In this document: positions 22,814 through 31,237 of the stretch, in pieces
Numbering within the stretch: the first letter of the stretch is position 1
Layout: every line of letters begins with the position of its first letter
Source of the DNA: an uncultured Lachnospiraceae bacterium
GTDB lineage: Bacteria > Bacillota > Clostridia > Lachnospirales > Lachnospiraceae
Assembly: GCA_910588215.1 (NCBI GenBank)
Contig: CAJUQJ010000032.1
Coordinates: forward strand, 1 to 46,485
Direction: 5' to 3'
Length of the DNA: 46,485 bases
Made by a program: the position numbers and the translations under genes
The notes under the pieces: generated by a model
Database searches by the model: none
Seen by the model: the letters and a program-made list of their open reading frames with translations, nothing else
What the model was told of the DNA's origin: nothing

Positions 22814-23800
22814 GTGAAGTATAATCGAATCGTCTTAAAAAGAACAAGCAAAAGAGATGCCGGCGGCTTTCTTTTGTTTGTTTTTTTGCTGCCTTATGTG
22901 TGCGCCAGCTTGTGGGGGCATGTGGGAAAAGAAACAGAAAAGCTGCGGCAGACCAGCATCGTGCGGCTGGAAGGAGAAAGCGCGGAGCATAAGATCTTAG
23001 TATCGATGGATTGGGGTGTCTGGGAGATCCCGATGGAAGAGTATCTGGTCTATAAGCTGAGCACGGTGATGCCAAAAACCTATGAAAAAGAGGCACTAAA
23101 AGCGCAGGCAGTGCTGCTTCGGACGGAATTGGTCCAAGCGTTGAAAGAGCAGGAGGATCAGGAACTTTTGTTGTCCGGCGACGGACAGAACCGATGGTAC
23201 GAGCTGGATATTTCTATGGAAGAGTTTGAGATCTGGCGGCAGGCGGTGGAGGAGACTGACGGATTGTACCTGTCTTACGAGGGAGAAGCGATCCAGGCGT
23301 CTTACTTCCAGATCAGCAACGGCCAGACAAGGGATGCGTCTGAAGTGTGGGATACGGACCAAAGACCATATCTGAGGAGCGTGTCCTGTATGCAGGATAA
23401 GGCTGCGCGCAACTATGGCAGCACGGTCAGCGTATCCAGGGCAGACTATATATGTGCCCTGCAGGAAAAGCTGCAGAGCGGATTTTCCGAAGCGGAGATA
23501 TGGGAAGGTGCAAGTTTCACCTATGATACTGCCGGATATGTGACTGCCGTATCGTTTACGGCACAGGATAAGGAGCCGGAGCAGATTGACGGGGAGAGTT
23601 TCCGCTATCTTTTCGACCTGCCGTCGGCGTCCTTTGAAATGAAAAAGGAGGAGAGACAGATGATCTTCCGGGTGACGGGGGTCGGACACGGATTTGGCAT
23701 GAGCCAGTATGGGGCCAACTGTATGGCTTTAAACGGAGAAACCTATGACCAGATACTGCAGAAATTTTTTTACAGGACAGAATTAACAAAATTTGAATAA
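22814..23800 (+). CDS. spoIID: SpoIID-like peptidoglycan transglycosylase, catalytic Glu replaced
   Basis: 328 residues. SpoIID is the membrane-anchored enzyme that trims peptidoglycan during engulfment of the forespore, working with SpoIIM and SpoIIP. One N-terminal membrane helix (residues 17-34) is followed by the SpoIID/LytB domain: IPMEEYLVYKLSTVMPKTYE then KEALKAQAV, SNGQTRDASEVW, and GVGHGFGMSQYGANCMALNG. In Bacillus subtilis the catalytic glutamate lies in the SEMP motif; here the aligned residue is Val85 (TVMP, codon 23066-23068). GTG start at 22814 is placed 8 nt after GGGG; GTG at 22805 is the alternative. The spoIIQ-like gene follows, the same order as in Clostridioides difficile. 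Confidence 0.9.
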   Translation: MKYNRIVLKRTSKRDAGGFLLFVFLLPYVCASLWGHVGKETEKLRQTSIVRLEGESAEHKILVSMDWGVWEIPMEEYLVYKLSTVMPKTYEKEALKAQAVLLRTELVQALKEQEDQELLLSGDGQNRWYELDISMEEFEIWRQAVEETDGLYLSYEGEAIQASYFQISNGQTRDASEVWDTDQRPYLRSVSCMQDKAARNYGSTVSVSRADYICALQEKLQSGFSEAEIWEGASFTYDTAGYVTAVSFTAQDKEPEQIDGESFRYLFDLPSASFEMKKEERQMIFRVTGVGHGFGMSQYGANCMALNGETYDQILQKFFYRTELTKFE

Positions 23801-24029
23801 CCTGTCAAAAATGGGTAAGACTAACACCATGTACCTGCACAGTGTAAGATGAATTTTCGTTACAGACATAAATGCTGCTTTCGGAAACAGATCTTTCGCT
23901 GAAAAATGACATGATACATTTCCGGATACGAAAGGCCAGTCCGCTATTATCCGGAGATGGATATAAGTGCTGCTGTGAACGGCAAACCGTGAAGAACAGC
24001 ATAAAAACAATAACAGGAGGCAAGGTTTC

Positions 24030-25016
24030 ATGGGAAGAAGAAATAGAAACAGTATCAGAAAAGAGCGGATCATTATGCTGACGTCATCCGTGTTAGTCTT
24101 GACAGCATTGACAGTTACGGGCGTTTTTGTAAGGAGAAACAATAATGCCGAAAAGGAAGATTACGTAGTAGATTTCGAGGCGATCGAGAAGAGCGACACG
24201 TTGACTGCGGAAAATATGATGTCCGGCGAGGAATTGGACACGCTTTTTGCGGAAGTTGGAACTGACGATCTGGATTACGATCCAAGCTTTCAGGAAGCTA
24301 ATTCTCAGAACGTAGAGAATACGGAGGACAGGCTGACGGCTAAGAAGGGGATCAAGAAAGAGAATAAGCTGGATAAGGACGCAGAGGATGAGAGGGCAGA
24401 GACGGATACGGAACGGGAAATAAGCATAAAGTCCGAGGATACGATAAAGGAGAAGGAGAAGCAGGAACCGGAGAAGGATAAGAAGAAAGAGGCAGAGGAG
24501 CAGGCGGAGGGCATGTTCGATGAGTCTGTGGATACTGCCAAGACCATAGAAGAGGAAGAGACGGCAGAGGCGATCTCTACGACAGTACAGCCGACTCTGG
24601 ATTTTAAAGAGGAGGATAACCTGGTCTGGCCGATCGTCGGCGATGTGCTGATCAATTACAGCATGGATCAGACTGTTTTCTTCCCGACGTTACAGCAATA
24701 CAAGTACAACCCGGCGATCGTCATTGCAGCGAATCAGGGTGAAAGTATTACGGCTGCGGCCGATGGACGCGTTACTTCCGTCAGCTATGACCCGACGATC
24801 GGGAATATGGTAGTCATGGATCTGGGCAACGGCTATGAATTGACTTATGGTCAGCTGGAAAATATAACAGTCTCCGAGGGAAGTTATGTGACTGTGGGCG
24901 ATGGGATCGGAACCGTAGCGTCTCCGACCAAATACTACAGCGTAGAAGGGACAAATGTGTATTTCAAGCTGACAAAGGATGGCGAACCGGTGAATCCGAT
25001 GACGAAGCTGCAGTAA
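24030..25016 (+). CDS. spoIIQ: SpoIIQ-like protein with degenerate M23/LytM domain
   Basis: 328 residues. SpoIIQ sits in the forespore membrane and forms a channel or zipper with mother-cell SpoIIIAH. An N-terminal membrane helix (15-34) is followed by a long charged Lys/Glu-rich linker (100-190) and a C-terminal LytM domain (199-325; WPIVGDVLINYSMD, then AAADGRV, GNGYELTYGQL and PTKYYSVEGTNVYFKL). The zinc ligands are absent: H-x3-D is replaced by NPAIV (227-231) and the H-x-H strand by NVYFKL (309-314). It is therefore probably a binding scaffold, not a peptidase. RBS CAGGAGGC precedes the ATG. Position after spoIID matches the clostridial order; spoIIID does not follow. Confidence 0.85.
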   Translation: MGRRNRNSIRKERIIMLTSSVLVLTALTVTGVFVRRNNNAEKEDYVVDFEAIEKSDTLTAENMMSGEELDTLFAEVGTDDLDYDPSFQEANSQNVENTEDRLTAKKGIKKENKLDKDAEDERAETDTEREISIKSEDTIKEKEKQEPEKDKKKEAEEQAEGMFDESVDTAKTIEEEETAEAISTTVQPTLDFKEEDNLVWPIVGDVLINYSMDQTVFFPTLQQYKYNPAIVIAANQGESITAAADGRVTSVSYDPTIGNMVVMDLGNGYELTYGQLENITVSEGSYVTVGDGIGTVASPTKYYSVEGTNVYFKLTKDGEPVNPMTKLQ

Positions 25017-25055
25017 GCTACAGGGTATATTGTAGTTGGAGCAATGCCGATTGGC

Positions 25056-25081
25056 TAAGCCAGACGCCGGATACTGGCTTA
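25056..25081 (+). terminator. Hairpin after spoIIQ
   Basis: TAAGCCAG (25056-25063) pairs with CTGGCTTA (25074-25081); GCTAA/TTAGC flanks can extend it. No T-run follows, so termination is uncertain. Confidence 0.4.
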
Positions 25082-25213
25082 ATTAGCTGACATTGGCAGC
25101 AGAGTGTATTAAAGAATCGGGGGAATGCAGGGCCTGCTGCTGTCGGGAAACGCATTCTTCCGATTATTTTCGGAGAAGAAGCAGGGCAGCGAAGCGCAGA
25201 AATGGAGAAAAGA

Positions 25214-26395
25214 ATGTTGGTCATTATTCACGGAAATATTAAGACAATGGAATCGCAGGACTATGAGGACGGTTATCTGCAGATTGAAGATGGCAAGATC
25301 ACGGCGGTCGGAGACATGCAAGCGTACAGTCCGGAGGGGCCGGCAGAAAGTGACAAGGTACAGATCCTGGACGTCAAAGGCAGTCTTGTCATGCCGGGAA
25401 TCATAGAGGCCCATTGTCATATGGGGATCACGGAAGAAAAGAAGGGCATGGAAGGTGACGATTGTAATGAAACCGTAGATCCGATCACACCGTATCTGCG
25501 GGCCATCGACGCGATCAACCCAATGGATGCGGCTTTTAATGATGCGATACGGGCGGGGATCACCTCCGCCATGATCGGGCCGGGCAGTGCGAATGTGGTT
25601 GGCGGTCAGTTTGCTTTTCTGAAGACCCATGGAAGAAGTGTCGATCGCATGATCGTCAAGGCTCCCGCCGCGATGAAGGTGGCTTTCGGTGAAAACCCCA
25701 AGGTCAATTATGCAGGACAGAATACATCGCCGGCGACGAGAATGGCAATTGCGGCAATGTTGAGGGAAGAACTGACCAAAGCGGTGGATTATCAGAAAAA
25801 GAAGATCAAGGATCCGGATATATCCCCGGACTTTCGCTATGAGTGTTGGCTGCCTGTTTTAAAGGGAGAGATTCCGCTAAAAGCACATGCGCACAGGACG
25901 GACGATATCCTGACGGCGGTGCGCATCGCCCAGGAGTTTGGTCTGCGGATGACATTGGACCATTGCAGTGAAGGGCATCTGATCCTGGATGAGTTGAAGG
26001 AAGCAGGGTTTCCGGCGATCGTCGGTCCTGATATGGCCAGCCGTAATAAGATCGAGGTCAAGAACATGGCTTTTAAGACGGCGGGGATCTTAAGCAGCCA
26101 GGGAATCCTGACGGCTGTGACAACGGATCATCCGGTGTCAATGATACAGTTTCTGCCTATCTGTGCGGGGTTGGCAGTGAAAGAAGGGATGGCACCGGAA
26201 GAAGGGCTTCGCGCCATCACGATCAATGCTGCAAGAATCTGTGGTGTAGATGACCGTGTCGGGAGTCTGGCAGTGGGGAAGGACGCGGATGTGGCGATTT
26301 TTGACGGTAACCCTATGGAAGTATTTACCAGCACATTGTGTACGATTATTGAGGGAAAAATTGTTTATTATGATGAAGAATGCGGATTTTTGTGA
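25214..26395 (+). CDS. Amidohydrolase (imidazolonepropionase-like)
   Basis: About 393 residues. A metal-dependent hydrolase of the amidohydrolase superfamily with the usual order: a small beta-sandwich with DVKGSLVMPGIIEAHCHMG (metal ligands H67, H69), then KAHAHRTDD, MTLDHCSEGH, AVTTDHPVS carrying the catalytic Asp, and the C-terminal VGSLAVGKDADVAIFDGNPM. The substrate is unknown; cyclic amide or peptide-like substrates are usual for the class. Start chosen at 25214, 6 nt after GGAG (25204-25207); ATG 25202 is the alternative. It lies between sporulation genes and a GH9-like lipoprotein without obvious pathway partners. Confidence 0.88.
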   Translation: MLVIIHGNIKTMESQDYEDGYLQIEDGKITAVGDMQAYSPEGPAESDKVQILDVKGSLVMPGIIEAHCHMGITEEKKGMEGDDCNETVDPITPYLRAIDAINPMDAAFNDAIRAGITSAMIGPGSANVVGGQFAFLKTHGRSVDRMIVKAPAAMKVAFGENPKVNYAGQNTSPATRMAIAAMLREELTKAVDYQKKKIKDPDISPDFRYECWLPVLKGEIPLKAHAHRTDDILTAVRIAQEFGLRMTLDHCSEGHLILDELKEAGFPAIVGPDMASRNKIEVKNMAFKTAGILSSQGILTAVTTDHPVSMIQFLPICAGLAVKEGMAPEEGLRAITINAARICGVDDRVGSLAVGKDADVAIFDGNPMEVFTSTLCTIIEGKIVYYDEECGFL

Positions 26396-26508
26396 TAGAA
26401 TGAAAGCTGGTTGCATTCGGTGGCATTTGATCCTGCCGGATTTTCGGATAAGACCTTGATCTCATGACGTTGATATCCGGAACGGCATGGCAGAAAGATT
26501 TGACAGAG

Positions 26509-28080
26509 ATGAGAAAGAGATTTTATAAAATAGTAAATATCCTAATATTCTGTGTTTTCGTGATTTCCGGCTGTGGCACTGTGTCGGAGCTTTCTTTTGA
26601 TACGATGCAGGTGGGAAGCGAAGGAGAGGAGATCACAACTTTGGGCCTATCCCCGGAATTTGATTATGAAGTGCCGGAAAGTCTGCCGAGCATCCTCGTG
26701 AATCAGGTAGGATATGCGTGTAGAAGTGATAAGACGGCACTTTTCCGGGGCGAGGGACTGCCGGATACCTTCTCGGTGGTGGATGCCGAGAGCGAGCAGA
26801 TAGTCTATAGCGGACAGATAGAGAGAGAAGAGTCTGCCAACGGAACAGAACAGCCGATCAGCTACGGCGATTTTACAGCGTTTGAAACGGCAGGTACCTA
26901 CTACATACAGGCCGCGAAGATTGGACAGTCCTATACTTTTGTGATCGAAGATAATCCGTACAGGGAAGTGTATCATACAGCTTTGAAGAAATATTACTAT
27001 AACCGATGTGGGCTGACGCTTTCTTCGGAGTTGGCCGGAGAAGCGGCCAGGAATGCCTGCCATGCAAGAGAGGCACAGCTGAAGGACGAGGCGACTGTAA
27101 ATCTGGATGTGTCGGGTGGCTGGCATGTGGATGAGTTGGGCAACAGAGATGTCTCCAAGGGCTGTCGGACCGCCGATTATCTGCTGCTGGCGTATGAACT
27201 GTACCCGGATGTGTTCGACGATCAGGCGGGCATTCCGGAGAGTGGCAATGAGATACCGGATGTGCTGGATGAGGTAAAATATGAGATCGACTGGCTCTTG
27301 AAGATGCAGGATGCCACGAGCGGGGCAGTATACGCTGGCGTTAACACAGCGGATAATAAGGCGTCTGGGTATCTCCTTTATGTAGACGGTTTCAACATGA
27401 ATGCTACGATCCAGTTTGCTGCTACGCTGGCTAAATTCAGCTATCTGTATCAGAACTACGACAGGGTATATGCAACACAGTGCCTGCAGGCGGCCGATCG
27501 GGCGTACCGGTATGCGGGGAAGTATCTGAATGATATTACGCAGGAGGAATATTTTCATGCTGCGACGGAATTATACCGGGCTACCGGCGCCTACGGCTAT
27601 CATAGTGTTGTCAAGGATTATCTTTTGGAGAATCCGATCACGGAAATGAAGAATGACTATGTGTTCCTGGGATGTGTGACGTATCTGTCCACGAAGCAGA
27701 AGGTGGATGTGAGCTTGTGCGGGGATGTGATGAAAATCTTGATGCAGGAGGGAGAAAGGATCGCCGAGGCTTCCAAGAATTCAGGACTTTTGGTCAATAT
27801 CGATGAAAAACAGGGCGGCGATACGGAAATGCTGCGGGATATTGCCAGATTGACGGTGGTGGATCATATCATAACAAATCATGAGTATACGAGGGTGCTG
27901 CAGAATCATCTGCACTATATGCTTGGGTGCAACATGGAATCAGTCAGTTATCTGGACGGGACGGGTAGCCGTAATTACAAGAATATCGATGAGAGTCTGG
28001 GAATCATGAACCAGATAGATCTGAACGCGGAACTGGTATTGATGATGAGCGCGATCATGGAAGAATTGGATGCAGGCTGA
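26509..28080 (+). CDS. GH9-like lipoprotein lacking catalytic residues
   Basis: 523 residues from the ATG at 26509. The N-terminus MRKRFYKIVNILIFCVFVIS followed by GCG is a lipoprotein signal (lipobox ISGC). Residues 57-150 form an Ig-like CelD_N-type domain beginning ILVNQVGY, typical before GH9 catalytic domains. The remaining ~370 residues match the GH9 (alpha/alpha)6 barrel: SGGWHVDELGNRDVSKGCRT, ADYLLLAYELYPD, MLGCNMESVSYLDGTGSRNY, NQIDLNAELVLMMSAI. In active GH9 enzymes the first motif is GGW-DAGD with the catalytic base; here it is GGWHVDELGNRD (203-214). The catalytic acid in the N-E-x-x-x-x-N-A motif is Gln502. It is probably a carbohydrate-binding or regulatory pseudoenzyme. No strong RBS is visible. 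Confidence 0.75.
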   Translation: MRKRFYKIVNILIFCVFVISGCGTVSELSFDTMQVGSEGEEITTLGLSPEFDYEVPESLPSILVNQVGYACRSDKTALFRGEGLPDTFSVVDAESEQIVYSGQIEREESANGTEQPISYGDFTAFETAGTYYIQAAKIGQSYTFVIEDNPYREVYHTALKKYYYNRCGLTLSSELAGEAARNACHAREAQLKDEATVNLDVSGGWHVDELGNRDVSKGCRTADYLLLAYELYPDVFDDQAGIPESGNEIPDVLDEVKYEIDWLLKMQDATSGAVYAGVNTADNKASGYLLYVDGFNMNATIQFAATLAKFSYLYQNYDRVYATQCLQAADRAYRYAGKYLNDITQEEYFHAATELYRATGAYGYHSVVKDYLLENPITEMKNDYVFLGCVTYLSTKQKVDVSLCGDVMKILMQEGERIAEASKNSGLLVNIDEKQGGDTEMLRDIARLTVVDHIITNHEYTRVLQNHLHYMLGCNMESVSYLDGTGSRNYKNIDESLGIMNQIDLNAELVLMMSAIMEELDAG

Positions 28081-28150
28081 ACTGTTGATTATTCTATTGA
28101 TTAATACGCTGATTCCTTATATAATAAAGGAGTTCTTGATTCGTAGTGTA

Positions 28151-28202
28151 TACCCTCGGTGAACAAAGGTACGCACGTGTATTTCTTTGTTCACTGAGGG
28201 TA
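28151..28202. repeat. TACCCTC hairpin repeat, 52-bp copy
   Basis: TACCCTCGGTGAACAAAGG (28151-28169) faces CTTTGTTCACTGAGGGTA (28185-28202) across 15 nt: a near-perfect hairpin. It ends 21 bp before the plsC start and lies in its 5' leader, 71 bp after the GH9-like stop. Confidence 0.8.
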
Positions 28203-28223
28203 GAAGGCCAGAAAGGGATTCCT

Positions 28224-28958
28224 ATGATTCGATTGATTTTAGTTCTACTCTTCGTTGTTATTTTCCTGATCGTCAGTCTGCCGATCCAGTTAGCAGAATA
28301 TATTATCGGCAAGTTTGATCCGGGCATCAAAGACCGGAGTTCGCTGGCCATCGTTAAGTGGGCTTTTCGCGTTGTCTTGTTCCTTGCGGGTACCACTGTG
28401 ACCGTGATCGGTGAAGAGAATGTCCCCAAAGACGAACCGGTATTGTATATTGGCAATCACAGGAGCTATTTCGACATTCTCATTACGTATATCCGTGTAC
28501 CGCGTCTTACCGGTTATATGTCGAAGATCGAGATTCTTCGGATTCCGTCGTTGAATACCTGGATGAAATATCTGCATTGTGTATTTTTGGATCGCTCCGA
28601 TATCAAGGCCGGCATGCAGTCTATCCTGACGGCTATCGATAAGATCAAAGCAGGCATCTCGATCTGCATCTTCCCGGAAGGGACCCGCAGTCGGGAAGCG
28701 GATACTTTCCTGGAATTTCATAATGGCAGTTTTAAGGTTGCCGAGAAGACCGGGTGTGCCATTGTGCCTATGAGTATCAACAACGCTGGACATATTTTTG
28801 AAGATCATACCCCCTGGATCCGCAGGACCCATGTGGTTCTCGAATATTGTAAGCCGATCTACATGAGTGACCTGGATAAGAATGACAAGCGCCGTATCGG
28901 CGCGCTGGTACAGGGTGTGATCGAAGAAGCATATTTCAAGAATAAAGAACTGGTATGA
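28224..28958 (+). CDS. plsC: 1-acyl-sn-glycerol-3-phosphate acyltransferase
   Basis: 244 residues. Transfers an acyl chain to lysophosphatidate in phospholipid synthesis at the membrane. An N-terminal membrane segment (about 3-24) and a second hydrophobic helix (45-60) precede the LPLAT blocks: NHRSYFD (78-84, the H-x4-D catalytic pair), FLDRSD, FPEGTRSRE (150-158) and VPMSINNAG. Start chosen at 28224 with AAAGGGA upstream; an in-frame start at 28146 would translate the palindromic repeat. A stem-loop terminator follows 33 bp after the stop. No phospholipid partner genes are adjacent. Confidence 0.93.
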   Translation: MIRLILVLLFVVIFLIVSLPIQLAEYIIGKFDPGIKDRSSLAIVKWAFRVVLFLAGTTVTVIGEENVPKDEPVLYIGNHRSYFDILITYIRVPRLTGYMSKIEILRIPSLNTWMKYLHCVFLDRSDIKAGMQSILTAIDKIKAGISICIFPEGTRSREADTFLEFHNGSFKVAEKTGCAIVPMSINNAGHIFEDHTPWIRRTHVVLEYCKPIYMSDLDKNDKRRIGALVQGVIEEAYFKNKELV

Positions 28959-28990
28959 TCGCACTGCATAATTATTTATAACATGGATCG

Positions 28991-29014
28991 CGGACTCTTC
29001 GGAGTCCGTTTTTT
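28991..29014 (+). terminator. Rho-independent terminator of plsC
   Basis: CGGACTC-TTCG-GAGTCCG (28991-29008), a perfect 7-bp stem with a stable TTCG tetraloop, followed by six T. Confidence 0.9.
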
Positions 29015-29027
29015 GTCATATAAGATC

Positions 29028-29046
29028 GGGATGTCAAAAGGTGCTC
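29028..29046 (+). repeat. GGRTGTCAAAAGGT motif, copy 3
   Basis: GGGATGTCAAAAGGTGCTC starts 13 nt after the T-run of the plsC terminator, the same arrangement as at 9014 and 6171. Confidence 0.65.
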
Positions 29047-29254
29047 TTTTCATACTCTTGGATTAAGATATCGGAATATGGGAAATTCTTTTCATATAGT
29101 CTACGGTCAAAGACAGGATCCATATGGAGGATCAGTGCAGGAATATAGAGACCGATAAGATAGGCAATAAGGTAATCAATAGGGTAATCAATAGGAATAG
29201 AGCGGACAGTTTGCGAATAAATTAGATAATAAGAGTTTATTGTCGGAGAGAAAC

Positions 29255-29683
29255 ATGGGAAAAGTATATGAATATCAGAAGAGGATCTTAAGTGTTTTCC
29301 TGATCTGTATGATGTGTATGGGCGTCTACGCATGTGGGAAGAAACAGGACGGTATGGAGAAGATCAAGGATCTGGAGTGTACGGTGATCGCTGAGGAGAA
29401 TATTCCGGAAGAGCTGCTTGACATGATCGAGCAGAAGAAAACAGAGGCTTTTAAGATCACGTTTGAAGACAGGGGCTTTCTCTATATCTGTGTGGGGTAT
29501 GGGACACAGGAAACAGGGGGTTACAGCATTGCCATGAATGCATTGTATGAGACGACCAATGCCATATATGTGGACACGAATCTGATCGGTCCTGCACCGG
29601 AGGAAAAGAGCAAACCGGTGGAAAGTTATCCCTATATCGTGATCAAAACAGAGTTTATAGACAAACCAGTCGTGTTTGATTAG
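29255..29683 (+). CDS. Small lipoprotein with PrcB-like C-terminal domain
   Basis: 142 residues. A lipoprotein signal (RILSVFLICMMCMGVYAC; the cysteine near residue 28 is the likely lipidation site) is followed by a beta-rich domain with GYGTQETGGYSIAMNALYET and a C-terminal SYPYIVIKTEFIDKPVVF. This fits the PrcB_C family, named for the treponemal dentilisin complex subunit. Such proteins act at the cell surface and may stabilise or inhibit proteases; the role here is unknown. Start at 29255 is behind GGAGAG (29245-29250). It sits between plsC and the pyr operon, which has its own promoter. Confidence 0.7.
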   Translation: MGKVYEYQKRILSVFLICMMCMGVYACGKKQDGMEKIKDLECTVIAEENIPEELLDMIEQKKTEAFKITFEDRGFLYICVGYGTQETGGYSIAMNALYETTNAIYVDTNLIGPAPEEKSKPVESYPYIVIKTEFIDKPVVFD

Positions 29684-29720
29684 TTGATTAGATTTCCGCT
29701 GCAGGGCAAGGGGATCGAAG

Positions 29721-29749
29721 GTGACATGGAGATGCAAGTATGGTATACT
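29721..29749 (+). promoter_or_regulatory. Promoter of the pyrC-pyrK-pyrD operon
   Basis: GTGACA (29721-29726), 17-bp spacer, TATACT (29744-29749), giving a leader of about 68 nt. I see no PyrR-type terminator/antiterminator in the leader. Confidence 0.6.
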
Positions 29750-29823
29750 GTAGCAGACACGGATAGGCCTGTCATATGCAGCAGCCTTCCGGAGAAGATC
29801 ATGGGAAAAGGGGCAGCGATAAG

Positions 29824-31122
29824 ATGTTGTATCTAAAGAACGGCTATCTGATCGATCCGGCATCGGATACGGAAGGGTATCGGGATATTATGATAAAAGA
29901 AGGAAAGGTTGCGCGTATTCTGCCACAGGGGGCATCGATGGAGACGATCCTGAATGCAGAGGAAGGGCAGGAACCGGTGACGGAGATTGACTTGCAGGGC
30001 CAGTATGTAGTTCCCGGTCTGGTGGATGTCCATGTGCACTTCCGGGATCCGGGTTTTACGTACAAAGAGGATATCTGTACCGGCGCGAAAGCTGCGGCCC
30101 GGGGAGGCTTTACATCAGTGGTCCTGATGGCCAACACGAAGCCGGCGGTAGATAACCCGCAGACACTTGCCTATGTGCTGGAGACAGGCCGGAAGACGGG
30201 TATTCATATCCATACCTGTGCCAATGTGACCAAAGGGCTGAAGGGGCAGGAACTGACGGATCTGGAGGAACTGAGCAGACTGGGGGCTGCCGGATTCACG
30301 GATGACGGCATACCGCTGCTGGATGAGGAGCTGCTGCGGCAGGCATTGCAGCGCGCGGCAGTTTTGCACAGGCCGGTCAGCCTGCATGAGGAAGATCCCT
30401 CCCTGATCCGGAATAACGGCGTGAATGCCGGCAAGGCGGCGGAGCATTTCGGGATTGGCGGCTCCCCCAGAGAAGCGGAGATTTCTATGGTGGAACGGGA
30501 CTTGAAGATCGCGGTCACACAAGAAGCGGACTTGTCCATTCAACATATCAGTACGAAGGAAAGCGTGGAGTTGGTGCGGCAGGCGAAACGCCAAAGCAGT
30601 CATATTTACGCGGAAGCTACACCTCATCATTTTACGCTGACTGAAGAAGCAGTGATCCGGCACGGCGCGCTGGCGAAGATGAATCCGCCGCTGCGGGAGG
30701 AGGAAGACAGACTTGCGATCATAGAAGGGTTGCGGGACGGCACGATCGATATGATCGCCACCGATCATGCGCCCCATAGTACGGAGGAAAAGGAAAGGCC
30801 GTTGACTGAAGCGCCCAGCGGCATTATCGGATTGGAGACAGCCTTGTCCCTGGGTATCCGGGAACTGGTGAAGAAGGGCTATCTTACCATGGCGGAACTG
30901 GTGCGGAAGATGAGTCTGGCTCCGGCCAGGCTGTATCATCTGGATGCGGGTTATGTAGCAGAAGGCGGCCCGGCGGATCTGGTGGTGTTCGACCCTGACA
31001 AAGAGTGGGTGGTGAGTAAATTTGTTTCCAAGGCGGAGAATTCGCCGTTTGTTGGGGAAACGATGCCGGGTGTGGTCACCTATACGATCTGTGCAGGGGA
31101 GATCGTGTATCGGGGGAATTAG
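29824..31122 (+). CDS. pyrC: Dihydroorotase
   Basis: 432 residues. Cyclises carbamoyl-aspartate to dihydroorotate in pyrimidine synthesis, using a binuclear zinc site. Type I features: DVHVHFRDPGFTYKED (H70, H72 and the substrate-binding R74), a TDDGIPL loop, HEEDPSL, QHISTKESVELV and ATDHAPHS with the catalytic Asp. The length is normal. Start chosen at 29824 (MLYLKNGYLID), AAGGGG about 10 nt upstream; an ATG at 29776 would add 16 atypical residues. It is the first gene of a unit with pyrK and pyrD, so the dihydroorotate made here feeds the next enzyme. Confidence 0.95.
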   Translation: MLYLKNGYLIDPASDTEGYRDIMIKEGKVARILPQGASMETILNAEEGQEPVTEIDLQGQYVVPGLVDVHVHFRDPGFTYKEDICTGAKAAARGGFTSVVLMANTKPAVDNPQTLAYVLETGRKTGIHIHTCANVTKGLKGQELTDLEELSRLGAAGFTDDGIPLLDEELLRQALQRAAVLHRPVSLHEEDPSLIRNNGVNAGKAAEHFGIGGSPREAEISMVERDLKIAVTQEADLSIQHISTKESVELVRQAKRQSSHIYAEATPHHFTLTEEAVIRHGALAKMNPPLREEEDRLAIIEGLRDGTIDMIATDHAPHSTEEKERPLTEAPSGIIGLETALSLGIRELVKKGYLTMAELVRKMSLAPARLYHLDAGYVAEGGPADLVVFDPDKEWVVSKFVSKAENSPFVGETMPGVVTYTICAGEIVYRGN

Positions 31123-31237
31123 GCCGCGTGGGAAATCATAAAGAAAGACCGGAGAGAGGCTATAAAGAGAGAATGTAAAGGGAAACCGTAGGAAGAGTCT
31201 CTAAGGAGAAACAGACATACAGGAAGGATACGACAGG

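Noticed and set aside
23801..24029. Sigma-E, -F or -G promoter before spoIIQ
   Set aside because: A GATACATT-like string is present, but no -35 at proper spacing could be supported.
28146..28223. Upstream in-frame start for plsC
   Set aside because: The extra residues come from the TACCCTC hairpin repeat; ATG 28224 has an RBS and a normal N-terminal membrane helix.
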